DNA of 6,093 nucleotides from Actinomycetes bacterium (GTDB lineage Bacteria; Actinomycetota; Thermoleophilia; Solirubrobacterales; 70-9), in assembly GCA_023434465.1 (NCBI GenBank), contig JAEYSQ010000156.1, forward strand, positions 1-6,093. The letters are read 5' to 3'. The notes beneath the pieces are model-generated. The model was not told the DNA's origin. It worked only from the letters and a program-made list of their open reading frames with translations, and did no database searches. The position numbers and the translations under genes are program-made. Shown one piece after another: positions 1 through 6,093 of the stretch (position 1 is the first letter of the stretch; every line of letters starts with the position of its first letter).

Positions 1-2
1 GC

Positions 3-914
3 GTGGTCGGCGTCGACGGATTCCGCGGCCGCCGGGTCCGGCTGGAAAACGGCAGGAGCATCCGGGCCGAGAAGGTGATCCTGGCCACTCACGCACCGAT
101 CCTCGACCGGGGCGGGTACTTCGCGAGGGTCGAGCCGATGACCTCGTTTGCGGTCACGGGGCGCCTCGATGAGTCAGCCCCGCAGGGCCTCTATCTCAGC
201 GTCGACCAACCGACCAGATCGATCAGTCCACTACCCGGTGAGCAACGCGGACCGGGCATTCTGGTCGCCGGAGGGGGGGACCGGCCGGGCACTGCCGCCA
301 GTTCGGCGACTCCCGCTTTGCTGCGCGAGTTCCTCCGGGTTCATTTCAAGTCGACCTCGATCGAGGACAGCTGGGGCGCTCACGATTTGATGAGTTTCGA
401 CCGGCTGCCGTTGGTCGGGCAGCTTTTGCCCTTTGATGAGCGGGTGCTGGTCGCCACGGGCTTCTCGAAGTGGGGGCTTGCGGCTGGGGCCGGAGCCGCG
501 GAGATCCTGGTCGATCACGTGCTGGGAAACGACACCGATGCTTTGCGAATCTTCGATCCGCTTCGGGTTCATCCCAAGGCGGCCTCCGCGCTGATTCGTC
601 ATAACCTGGATTCCGGAGTCCGGCTGGTCACCGACCGACTCCGGCGCCGACAGATGCGGCGGGATCTCGCGCCGGGTGAAGGAATCGTGGTCGGATCGGG
701 AATCGGACAGAAGGCGGTCAGCCGTGATCGCGACGGGATCTACCGGGAGCTCTCGGCCCGGTGCACACACCTGGGGTGCATCGTCGGCTGGAACCGGTCC
801 GAGCAGACCTGGGACTGTCCCTGCCACGGCTCGAGATTCGCACCGGACGGGAACGTGATCGAGGGGCCCGCGGTCAAACCCCTCGATCGTTCACCGGTGG
901 AATTGCCCGACTAA
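3..914 (+). CDS. FAD-dependent oxidoreductase (DAO fold) with C-terminal Rieske [2Fe-2S] domain, 5' partial
   Basis: This is the C-terminal 303 residues of a flavin oxidoreductase; the N-terminal FAD-binding GxGxxG segment lies beyond the left edge, so the GTG at position 3 is probably not the true start. Residues 1-190 match the second half of the DAO fold: the VILATHAP strand near residue 25, FDRLPLVGQ near 132, and ATGFSKWGLAAGAGAA near 151, which is the FAD-contacting end of the fold. A linker follows, then a Rieske domain at about 220-300. Its cluster ligands are C254 and H256 (CTHLGC) and C272 and H275 (CPCHGS), with C259 and C274 placed for the stabilising disulfide. All six are present. 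This architecture is known from the YhfW-like family; its substrate and electron acceptor are not established, and an amine or amino-acid-like substrate is only a guess from the fold. The gene ends in TAA, 10 bp from the stop of the convergent acyl-CoA dehydrogenase, with no room for a separate terminator. Confidence 0.9.
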   Translation: MVGVDGFRGRRVRLENGRSIRAEKVILATHAPILDRGGYFARVEPMTSFAVTGRLDESAPQGLYLSVDQPTRSISPLPGEQRGPGILVAGGGDRPGTAASSATPALLREFLRVHFKSTSIEDSWGAHDLMSFDRLPLVGQLLPFDERVLVATGFSKWGLAAGAGAAEILVDHVLGNDTDALRIFDPLRVHPKAASALIRHNLDSGVRLVTDRLRRRQMRRDLAPGEGIVVGSGIGQKAVSRDRDGIYRELSARCTHLGCIVGWNRSEQTWDCPCHGSRFAPDGNVIEGPAVKPLDRSPVELPD

Positions 915-924
915 CGGGCTCCGC

Positions 925-2754
925 CTAGAAGGCGTTCTCGGAGAGCTCCATGACGTCGTTGTCGATCTGCTGGATCGCGATCCTGATCGCTTCGAGGTTG
1001 GGGAGCATGTTGCGGGCGAAGAACTTCGCGCCCGTGACCTTGCCTTCGTAGTAATCCTTGTCGCGATCGGCGGAGCCGTTCTCGAGAGCGGCGGCCGCGA
1101 CTTCGGCCTGGGTGATCAGCAGCCAGCCAATCATCAGGTCACCGAAGGCCTTGAGGAACTGGACCGATCCGAGGCCGACCTTGTAGATGTTCTTCGGGTC
1201 TTCCTGGGAGCCCATCAGGTTGCCCATCATGGTGTCGACCATGGCGCGCATGCTGGCGACCGCAGTACCGAGCTGTTCCCGCTCGGTGTCCAGACCGGCA
1301 CCGGAACCGGCGACGGTCGCGTCCATCTTCTCGAGCAGGTGGTTCAGCGAACGGGCCTCGTCGCGGACGATCTTGCGGAAGAAGAAGTCCTGGGCCTGGA
1401 TTGCCGTGGTGCCCTCGTAGAGGCTGTCGATCTTCGCGTCACGGATGTACTGCTCGATCGGGTAGTCCTGGAGGAAGCCGGAGCCGCCATAGGTCTGCAG
1501 CGACTCGGTCAGCACCTCGTAGGCGCGCTCCGAGCCGACGCCTTTGACGATCGGCAGCAGGAAGTCGTTGATCCTGGTCGCGAACTCTGCGTCGACCCCT
1601 TGCGAGATCTCGGCCGCCACCGGATCGTGGTGGAGGGCGGTGAAGATGTAAAGCGCCCGGAGACCCTCGGCGTAAGTCTTCTGGGTCATCAACGACCGCC
1701 GGACATCCGGGTGATGGATGACCGTGACCCGGGGGGCGGTCTTGTCCATGATCTGGGTCAGGTCGGCGCCCTGGACGCGTTCCTTCGCATATTCGAGCGC
1801 GTTCAGGTAGCCGGTCGAAAGGGTTGCGATCGCCTTGGTACCGACCATCATGCGGGCGAACTCGATCACGTCGAACATCTGACGGATGCCCTGGTGGACG
1901 TCACCGACCAGGTAGCCGACAGCCGGATTGTCACCGTCACCGAAAGCCATGTCGCAGGTGGCCGAAGCCTTGATGCCCATTTTGTGCTCGATCGACGTCA
2001 CGTTGACGCCGTTTCGGGTGCCGATTTCGCCGGTCTTCGAATCGAAGTGGAACTTCGGGACGACGAACAGGCTGAGTCCCTTGGTGCCGGGACCGGCGCC
2101 TTCGGGTCGGGCCAGCGTGTAGTGAAAGATGTTCTCGAACAGGTCGTCTGAATCACCGGAGGTGATGAAGCGCTTCTCACCTTCGATGTGCCAGGTACCG
2201 TCACCCTGGTCGATCGCCTTGGTACGGCCAGCGCCGACGTCGGAACCGGCTTCCGCTTCGGTCAGGACCATGGTCGCACCCCAATTCCGCTCGATCGCCA
2301 TTTCGGCCCAGTGCTTCTGTTCCTCGTTGCCGTTCTTGTAGAGCAGGCTTGCGAAGGCGGGACCGGCGAGGTAGAAGAATCCGGCCGGAAGGGCGCCACA
2401 CATGAACTCGTTGATCGCCCAGGAGACGGTGGTCGGCGCGGTGATGCCGCCGATTTCCTCGCTCACCCCGAGCTTGTCCCAGCCGGCATCGGTCCAGGCG
2501 TTGACCGAATCCTTCAGCTCCTGGGGCAACGAGACGTCGTGGGTTTCCGGATCGAAGGTCGGCGGAACCCGGTCGCTGCTCTCGAAAGCGGCGGAAACAG
2601 GACCCTCGGCCAGCTTCGAGGCCTCCTCGAGCATCACCTTGACGGTGTCCGTGTCGAGATCGCCGAAAGTGCCGGACTTGAGGACCTCGTCGGTGTCGAA
2701 CATCTCGAAGAGGTTGAACTCGATGTCCCGGACGTTGCTCTTGTAGTGACCCAC
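925..2754 (-). CDS. fadE5: FadE5-like acyl-CoA dehydrogenase (609 aa)
   Basis: A cytoplasmic FAD enzyme that introduces the alpha,beta double bond into acyl-CoA thioesters, the first step of beta-oxidation, passing electrons to ETF. The 609-residue length and near end-to-end resemblance, from memory, to mycobacterial FadE5 (about 611 aa) support the call. Residues 1-35 are the short N-terminal extension of this subfamily (GHYKSNVRD). The core covers about 40-460: flavin/substrate motifs MVLTEAEAGSDVGAGRTKA (162-180) and KRFITSGDSDDLFENIF (194-210), ARMMVGTKAIATLSTGYLNA (300-319), GGSGFLQDYPIEQYIRDAKI (423-442), then SLYEGTTAIQ with E447 as the catalytic base. A helical C-terminal domain (about 465-609) ends in MELSENAF, matching the family's end, so the terminal TAG is the true stop. 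GTG is the start: it gives the expected N-terminus and has GGAG 6 nt upstream. No other beta-oxidation gene adjoins it. A palindrome lies about 80-100 bp upstream. Substrate chain length cannot be read from the sequence; mycobacterial FadE5 is broad. Confidence 0.95.
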   Translation of the reverse strand: MGHYKSNVRDIEFNLFEMFDTDEVLKSGTFGDLDTDTVKVMLEEASKLAEGPVSAAFESSDRVPPTFDPETHDVSLPQELKDSVNAWTDAGWDKLGVSEEIGGITAPTTVSWAINEFMCGALPAGFFYLAGPAFASLLYKNGNEEQKHWAEMAIERNWGATMVLTEAEAGSDVGAGRTKAIDQGDGTWHIEGEKRFITSGDSDDLFENIFHYTLARPEGAGPGTKGLSLFVVPKFHFDSKTGEIGTRNGVNVTSIEHKMGIKASATCDMAFGDGDNPAVGYLVGDVHQGIRQMFDVIEFARMMVGTKAIATLSTGYLNALEYAKERVQGADLTQIMDKTAPRVTVIHHPDVRRSLMTQKTYAEGLRALYIFTALHHDPVAAEISQGVDAEFATRINDFLLPIVKGVGSERAYEVLTESLQTYGGSGFLQDYPIEQYIRDAKIDSLYEGTTAIQAQDFFFRKIVRDEARSLNHLLEKMDATVAGSGAGLDTEREQLGTAVASMRAMVDTMMGNLMGSQEDPKNIYKVGLGSVQFLKAFGDLMIGWLLITQAEVAAAALENGSADRDKDYYEGKVTGAKFFARNMLPNLEAIRIAIQQIDNDVMELSENAF

Positions 2755-2760
2755 GATTTT

Positions 2761-2764
2761 CTCC
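2761..2764 (-). promoter_or_regulatory. Ribosome binding site of the fadE5-like gene
   Basis: On the minus strand GGAG (within CTGGAG) is followed by the 6-nt spacer AAAATC and then GTG. This is a near-ideal Shine-Dalgarno arrangement and decides for the GTG start at 2754, which also gives the N-terminus expected for the family. Confidence 0.75.
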
Positions 2765-2832
2765 AGTTCGAAGGGGTATTGACGGAAGTTCGGTCGGCAA
2801 TTCTCCCATCATCCGGGTTGAAATGCGTTCCT

Positions 2833-2852
2833 GATTGACTCGTCAGTCAATC
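2833..2852. promoter_or_regulatory. Perfect inverted repeat, candidate repressor operator
   Basis: The arms GATTGACT (2833-2840) and AGTCAATC (2845-2852) are perfect reverse complements separated by CGTC. The 8+4+8 layout with a TTGACT-N4-AGTCAA core is typical of operators bound by dimeric TetR-family repressors, which often control acyl-CoA metabolism genes. It sits in the divergent region, 79-98 bp upstream of the fadE5-like GTG and 53-72 bp upstream of the amidase ATG, so it could act on both. TTGACT on each strand also resembles a -35 box, but I found no convincing -10 at the right spacing on either strand. The symmetry is seen directly; the operator role and the TetR assignment are inferred, and no regulator gene is visible here. 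Confidence 0.6.
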
Positions 2853-2892
2853 GGAGGTTGCCGGCACAGCAGGAGCGGTCTGGGCGTCGGGG

Positions 2893-2898
2893 CATAAT
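2893..2898 (+). promoter_or_regulatory. Possible -10 box for leaderless transcription of the amidase gene
   Basis: CATAAT differs from TATAAT at one base and stands out in a GC-rich region. It ends 6 nt before the A of ATG at 2905, which is where transcription would be expected to begin, giving a leaderless mRNA. This would explain the lack of a good Shine-Dalgarno sequence upstream of the ATG. Leaderless starts are common in actinobacteria. No recognisable -35 element lies 17-18 bp upstream (2869-2875), so the call is tentative. Confidence 0.35.
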
Positions 2899-2904
2899 CA
2901 GCGC

Positions 2905-4599
2905 ATGGTCGACGTGGTCGAGACCCCAATTGCCGATCTGCGTCGGGCCCTGGAAGCCGGTCAAACGACCGCGGTCGAGTTGGTCGAGGTCTATCTCGAT
3001 CGAATTGACCGCTTTGACGTTCCCGGCACCGAAACCGCTCTCAATTCAGTCGTGGTCAAAAACGGGGAAGCGATCGCCGAGGCAGCTGCGTCGGATGCGA
3101 GACGGGCAGCCGGGGAGAGCCTCGGACCGCTCGAAGGGATCCCGTAGACGGCCAAGGACAGTTATCTGGTCGAAGGCATGACGGCCGCTTCGGGGAGTCC
3201 GGCCTTCGTCGATTTGACCGCCCGGCAGGACGCGTTCACGGTCCGGCGGCTGAGGGAAGGCGGCGCGATCTGCCTCGGCAAGACGAACATGCCGCCGATG
3301 GCGAACGGCGGCATGCAGCGGGGCGCCTACGGCCGGGCCGAAAGTCCGTACAACGCTGAGTATCTGACCGCCCCGTTCCTTTCCGGCTCCTCGAACGGAG
3401 CCGGCACCAGTACTGCGGCCAGTTTCGCCGCTTTCGGCCTGGCCGAAGAAACCTGGTCTAGCGGCCGCGGCCCGGCATCGAACAATGGACTCTGTGCCTA
3501 CACGCCGTCGCGTGGCGTGATCTCGGTTCGCGGGAACTGGCCGCTGACCCCCGGCATGGACGTGGTGGTGCCGTTCGCACGGACCATGGCCGACCTGCTC
3601 GAGGTCCTCGACGTGATCGTGGCCGATGACCCGGAGACCACCGGCGACCTGTGGCGGCTCCAGGACTGGATTGAGGTACCGCTCTCTTCGGAGGTTCGGC
3701 CCGATTCGTATCCGGCACTCGCCGGAGGGCCTGATGCGCTTGCCGGCAAATGCTTCGGGATCCCCCGCATGTACATCAACGCCGACCCCGAGGCGGGCAC
3801 CGGTGACAGCTCGGGGATGTGGGGGCCCTGCGGCAGCAAGATCGAAACGAGAGGATCGGTAATCGACCTCTGGCAGGCGGCACGAAGGGATCTGGAAACG
3901 GCCGGAGCCGAAGTGGTCGAAGTCGACTTCCCGATCGTCTCCAACTACGAGGGTGACCGCGCCGGTGCGCCTACCATCCTAACCCGGGGGCTGGTCCGAC
4001 CGGAATATCTCGAGCAGGAGTTACGGGAGCTTGCCGCCTGGGGTTTCGACGACTTTCTACGGACCAACGACGACCCGGCCCTGAACCGTCTCGTCGACGT
4101 CGACGGCGCCTTGATCTTTCCGGCCGAGTCGGGGACTCTGCCGAGCCGGGAAGGCGGGATCTCGTTCGGGATGGAAGAGTACGTCGAGATCGCGAAACGG
4201 GGAATCGTTCCCTGGGACGAGTTGCCGTTACTCGAGGGCGGCCTGAGAGGTCTTGAGGAAACCCGCCGGGTCGACCTCGAGCAGTGGATGGACGCCCTCG
4301 GACTGGACGCGGTGGTCTTCCCGGCCGTGGCGGACGTGGGGCCGGCCGATGCGGACGTCAATCCCAGGTCGGCGGACAAAGCGTGGGCAAACGGGGTCTG
4401 GGTAGCCAACGGAAATGTGGCGATCCGTCATTGCGGCGTTCCCACGGTCACCGTGCCGATGGGCACGATGGCCGATACCGAAGTGCCGGTCGGCCTGACT
4501 TTCGCCGGGCGAGGCTGGGATGACAACGATCTGCTGCGCTTTGCCGCGGCGTTTGAGTCAGTGCGTCCGAGAAGAACGAAACCTCCGCGCACATCCTGA
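2905..4599 (+). pseudogene. Amidase-signature hydrolase interrupted by an in-frame TAG
   Basis: Amidase-signature enzymes hydrolyse amide bonds with a Ser-cisSer-Lys triad. One frame runs from ATG 2905 to TGA 4597-4599, 564 codons before the stop, broken only by TAG at codon 81. The amidase N-terminus (residues 1-80) ends at GPLEGIP, then TAG, then TAKDSYLVEGM. The triad, counted through the TAG, is K84 (TAKDS), S162 (SGSSNG, cis-Ser) and S186 (WSSGRGPAS, nucleophile); the 24-residue Ser-Ser spacing equals that of FAAH (S217/S241). Downstream, SNNGLCAYTPSRGVIS, NWPLTPGMDVVVPFARTMAD and the C-terminal CGVPTVTVPMG are preserved with no frameshift. ATG 2905 gives a normal N-terminus and has a -10-like box just upstream. 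The first fragment (80 aa) lacks the catalytic core, and a product restarting at ATG 3178 would lack K84, so neither piece alone should be active. Substrate is unknown. Alternatives to a true pseudogene are a base error or stop-codon readthrough. Confidence 0.88.
3145..3147 (+). other. In-frame amber codon within the amidase signature region
   Basis: The TAG lies between CCG (Pro80) and ACG (Thr82), directly in the motif holding the catalytic lysine. Relatives, as I recall them, often have Tyr or Val here (GIPYTAKDSY or GIPVTVKD). A single change from TAC or TAT would make TAG, whereas Val would need more than one. The stop is seen directly; the ancestral residue is inferred. Confidence 0.85.
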
Positions 4600-4601
4600 T
4601 C

Positions 4602-4625
4602 CGGCGGCTAATTCAGTCCCCGCCG
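4602..4625. terminator. Weak GC hairpin between convergent genes, possible terminator
   Basis: CGGCGG (4602-4607) and CCGCCG (4620-4625) can form a 6-bp stem with a 12-nt loop, just after the amidase stop and before the convergent VanW gene's stop. Neither strand has a following T-run, so it is not a canonical intrinsic terminator. A second small repeat, TGGGT (4635-4639) with ACCCA (4650-4654), lies in the same 71-bp gap. Function is uncertain. Confidence 0.3.
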
Positions 4626-4670
4626 AACATGGCGTGGGTCACCAGGTCCACCCAGGGCGCTCCGGGGCAG

Positions 4671-6093
4671 CTATTCCGCGGGCAGGCCATAGCTGGTGGT
4701 GAACGAGTCGCGGTCGCGGCTGCCGTCGCGGCGGACGATCACCCGATCGATCGTGATGTCGAAGGCGCCCAGTGAGTTCCCCGAGCGGGATTGGGTTTCG
4801 GCTCGGACCCGGCGAGCATCGCTATCTCCGTAGAGGCTGACCGTCACCGAAGTGTCGGATGCTGATGAGCGGACGACCACGGGGGCGCTCGTGTCGTTGG
4901 TCCAGAGCAGATCTATCGTGCCGAAGTTCAACGTCGATTCCCGCCCGGCCGGGTAGCGATCGATGTAGAAGCTGTGAGCGGTGTGGGTGTCGATCTGCAA
5001 ACCGGAGAAGTAGGCAGCGTTGTACATCGTGGTCGAGAACTGCGAGACGCCGCCCCCGACCGTGTCGATCAACTCGTTTCCCTCCCCGATCGTGGGTGCT
5101 GGCTTGTACCCGTTGGCCCGGGTGCGTTCGCCGGCGACCTCGTTCAGGGAAAACTGCTCGCCGGGGCCTACAACCGTCCCGTCAACGGTTCTTGCCATCC
5201 GCTGGATGTTCGTTACCCGTGGCTCACAGCAGGCGTAACTGGTGGTGAAAGTTCCCAGCAGCGAAGTCGCTTCCCGCACAGCGCTGGTCGGCACGCCCGG
5301 TTCGACCCGTTCGGTCGGGAAGCGGGCCTCGTGTTCACCTTCACGGATCGCCGCGATCAGGTTCCGGACCGAACGGTCCCGGAGGATCCTGCGACCGGGG
5401 GAGGCACGCGTGAAGGTGGCCGCGCCAGGCACCGGTTGCCAGCTGACGTCTCCCGGCTCGCTCAAGGTGACCGGCGGCTGGGCCGGGGTGTCGATTCCGG
5501 CATCTCTGGCGGGCCGGTCACGCCGATCAGCGAGGCTGGCGATCAGCGCGGCGGCTTTATCGCGGTCACCGCCAAGTCGGACCCCCGGGCCCGAGCCAGC
5601 GTCCGTTTCGACGGTCAGGATTCTCGCCAGCTGCGACGGAGCAAAGGTCACGGGGCCCCCGGCGGTGCGGATCTGGACGGGTTCCAGCAGATAGCGCTCG
5701 GCGTCACGGGCGACCGCCTGAACTTCGGCCTCGCTCGGAGCCGCCTCTCGCCGAACGGGAATCTCCATTGACTCCCGTCCTTCCCGGAAAGTCGCAAGCA
5801 ACGTCTGGCCGGCGGCACCGCGTCGCACGACGACTCCTGCCCGGGGCTCCACGACTGCCGCTTCGAGCGTGTCGGGCTCGATCGCCAGCGCTCCGAGGAA
5901 CGGCTTCCGGTCGATCTGCCCGGCGATCCGGTTCACGGTACGCGTCAACCGCTTCGGGTTGACGGGCCCATAGACAACCTCGAGTTCTCGCTCCCCCAAG
6001 AAGGTCAAAGGCCCTTTGAGGACCGCGCCGACCCCCGACCGCCCGGACGAGTAGGCCCGGTCGGCACTTTCGTCGACATCGACCACCAATCCG
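4671..6093 (-). CDS. VanW-family cell-envelope protein, N-terminus missing at the window edge
   Basis: At least 472 residues of a VanW-family protein are visible, with reading open through the right edge. The TTG at 6087-6089 is unlikely to be the start, because family members carry an N-terminal membrane anchor or signal sequence, absent here, before the VVDVDESADRAYSSGRSG segment. Residues about 35-260 resemble the peptidoglycan-binding-like repeats (PG_binding_4/YoaR type) that precede VanW domains. The VanW domain covers about 278-410: GTFTTSYACCEPRVTNIQRM, DGTVVGPGEQFSLNEVAGER, GGGVSQFSTTMYNAAYFSGL (345-364) and HSFYIDRYPAGRESTLNFG. C287-C288 are the only cysteines visible. About 60 further residues end in YGLPAE before TAG. 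The protein is expected outside the membrane, near peptidoglycan; its molecular function is not known. VanW is named from vancomycin-resistance clusters, but such proteins are widespread in actinobacteria and do not imply resistance; no other van gene is here. It converges on the amidase across a 71-bp gap. Confidence 0.9.
   Translation of the reverse strand, partial: GLVVDVDESADRAYSSGRSGVGAVLKGPLTFLGERELEVVYGPVNPKRLTRTVNRIAGQIDRKPFLGALAIEPDTLEAAVVEPRAGVVVRRGAAGQTLLATFREGRESMEIPVRREAAPSEAEVQAVARDAERYLLEPVQIRTAGGPVTFAPSQLARILTVETDAGSGPGVRLGGDRDKAAALIASLADRRDRPARDAGIDTPAQPPVTLSEPGDVSWQPVPGAATFTRASPGRRILRDRSVRNLIAAIREGEHEARFPTERVEPGVPTSAVREATSLLGTFTTSYACCEPRVTNIQRMARTVDGTVVGPGEQFSLNEVAGERTRANGYKPAPTIGEGNELIDTVGGGVSQFSTTMYNAAYFSGLQIDTHTAHSFYIDRYPAGRESTLNFGTIDLLWTNDTSAPVVVRSSASDTSVTVSLYGDSDARRVRAETQSRSGNSLGAFDITIDRVIVRRDGSRDRDSFTTSYGLPAE
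5943..5964. repeat. Intragenic inverted repeat in the VanW-family gene
   Basis: CGTCAACC (5943-5950) and GGTTGACG (5957-5964) form a perfect 8-bp stem around the 6-nt loop GCTTCG. It falls inside coding sequence for the NPKRLT segment near the N-terminal side of the visible protein. It may be coincidental in GC-rich DNA; a small mRNA hairpin is possible, but no function can be assigned. Confidence 0.4.

Noticed and set aside
231..827. 198-codon minus-strand open frame opposite the Rieske oxidoreductase
   Set aside because: It lies antisense to a gene whose Rieske and DAO motifs are clear, and it shows no family features of its own.
1339..2151. 270-codon plus-strand open frame opposite the fadE5-like gene
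   Set aside because: It is antisense to a confidently assigned gene, has no recognisable motif, and is the open frame expected opposite GC-rich coding sequence. The same applies to the plus-strand frame at 2188-2838.
2858..3181. Frame-2 reading across the amidase amber codon that ends by ATGA overlap with the ATG at 3178, suggesting translational coupling
   Set aside because: The frame-2 protein looks like a shifted reading of amidase codons, while the amidase motifs all lie in frame 1. The restart product would lack the catalytic Lys, and the only GAAGG near 3178 is too close to the ATG to serve as a ribosome binding site.
4974..5771. 265-codon plus-strand open frame opposite the VanW-family gene
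   Set aside because: Antisense shadow of a protein with clear VanW motifs; its translation is rich in Arg/Gly with no recognisable domain.
6005..6019. Palindrome TCAAAGG-C-CCTTTGA
   Set aside because: It lies inside the VanW-family coding sequence (LKGPLTF) and is explained by codon choice; no promoter or paired site is nearby.
4671..6093. Vancomycin-resistance cluster suggested by a VanW-family gene
   Set aside because: No vanH, vanA/B, vanX, vanR or vanS is present, and VanW-domain proteins are common in actinobacteria outside resistance loci.

Overview
The window is a high-GC stretch with dense genes, strong G/C preference at third codon positions, and GTG as well as ATG starts. An FadE5-type acyl-CoA dehydrogenase close to the mycobacterial enzyme, and a VanW-family envelope protein with the vicinal-Cys motif common in actinobacteria, point to an actinobacterium. 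A deep-branching lineage such as Thermoleophilia/Solirubrobacterales is possible, but that is inference and no marker gene is present. No mobile element, CRISPR array, tRNA or rRNA was seen.

Layout: (1) 3-914, plus strand: the C-terminal part of an FAD-dependent oxidoreductase of the DAO fold, fused to a C-terminal Rieske [2Fe-2S] domain and cut by the left edge. (2) 925-2754, minus strand: a complete fadE5-like acyl-CoA dehydrogenase, convergent with (1) and only 10 bp from it. (3) 2755-2904: a 150-bp divergent control region with a perfect 8+4+8 inverted repeat (a TetR-type operator candidate), a good RBS for fadE5, and a -10-like box placed for leaderless transcription of the next gene. 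(4) 2905-4599, plus strand: an amidase-signature hydrolase with one in-frame TAG at codon 81, three codons before the catalytic lysine. The frame and all later motifs are otherwise intact. (5) 4600-4670: a short convergent gap with a weak GC hairpin. (6) 4671-6093, minus strand: a VanW-family cell-envelope protein with peptidoglycan-binding-like regions, missing its N-terminus at the right edge.

The genes do not form one evident pathway. fadE5 and the amidase share a divergent regulatory region, so they may be co-controlled by a lipid- or CoA-responsive repressor, but no regulator gene lies in the window. The most notable observation is the single amber codon in an otherwise well-preserved amidase. 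It is most simply a recent nonsense mutation or a base-call error. Genome-wide TAG recoding looks unlikely because both minus-strand neighbours end naturally at TAG. I see no clear previously undescribed system here.
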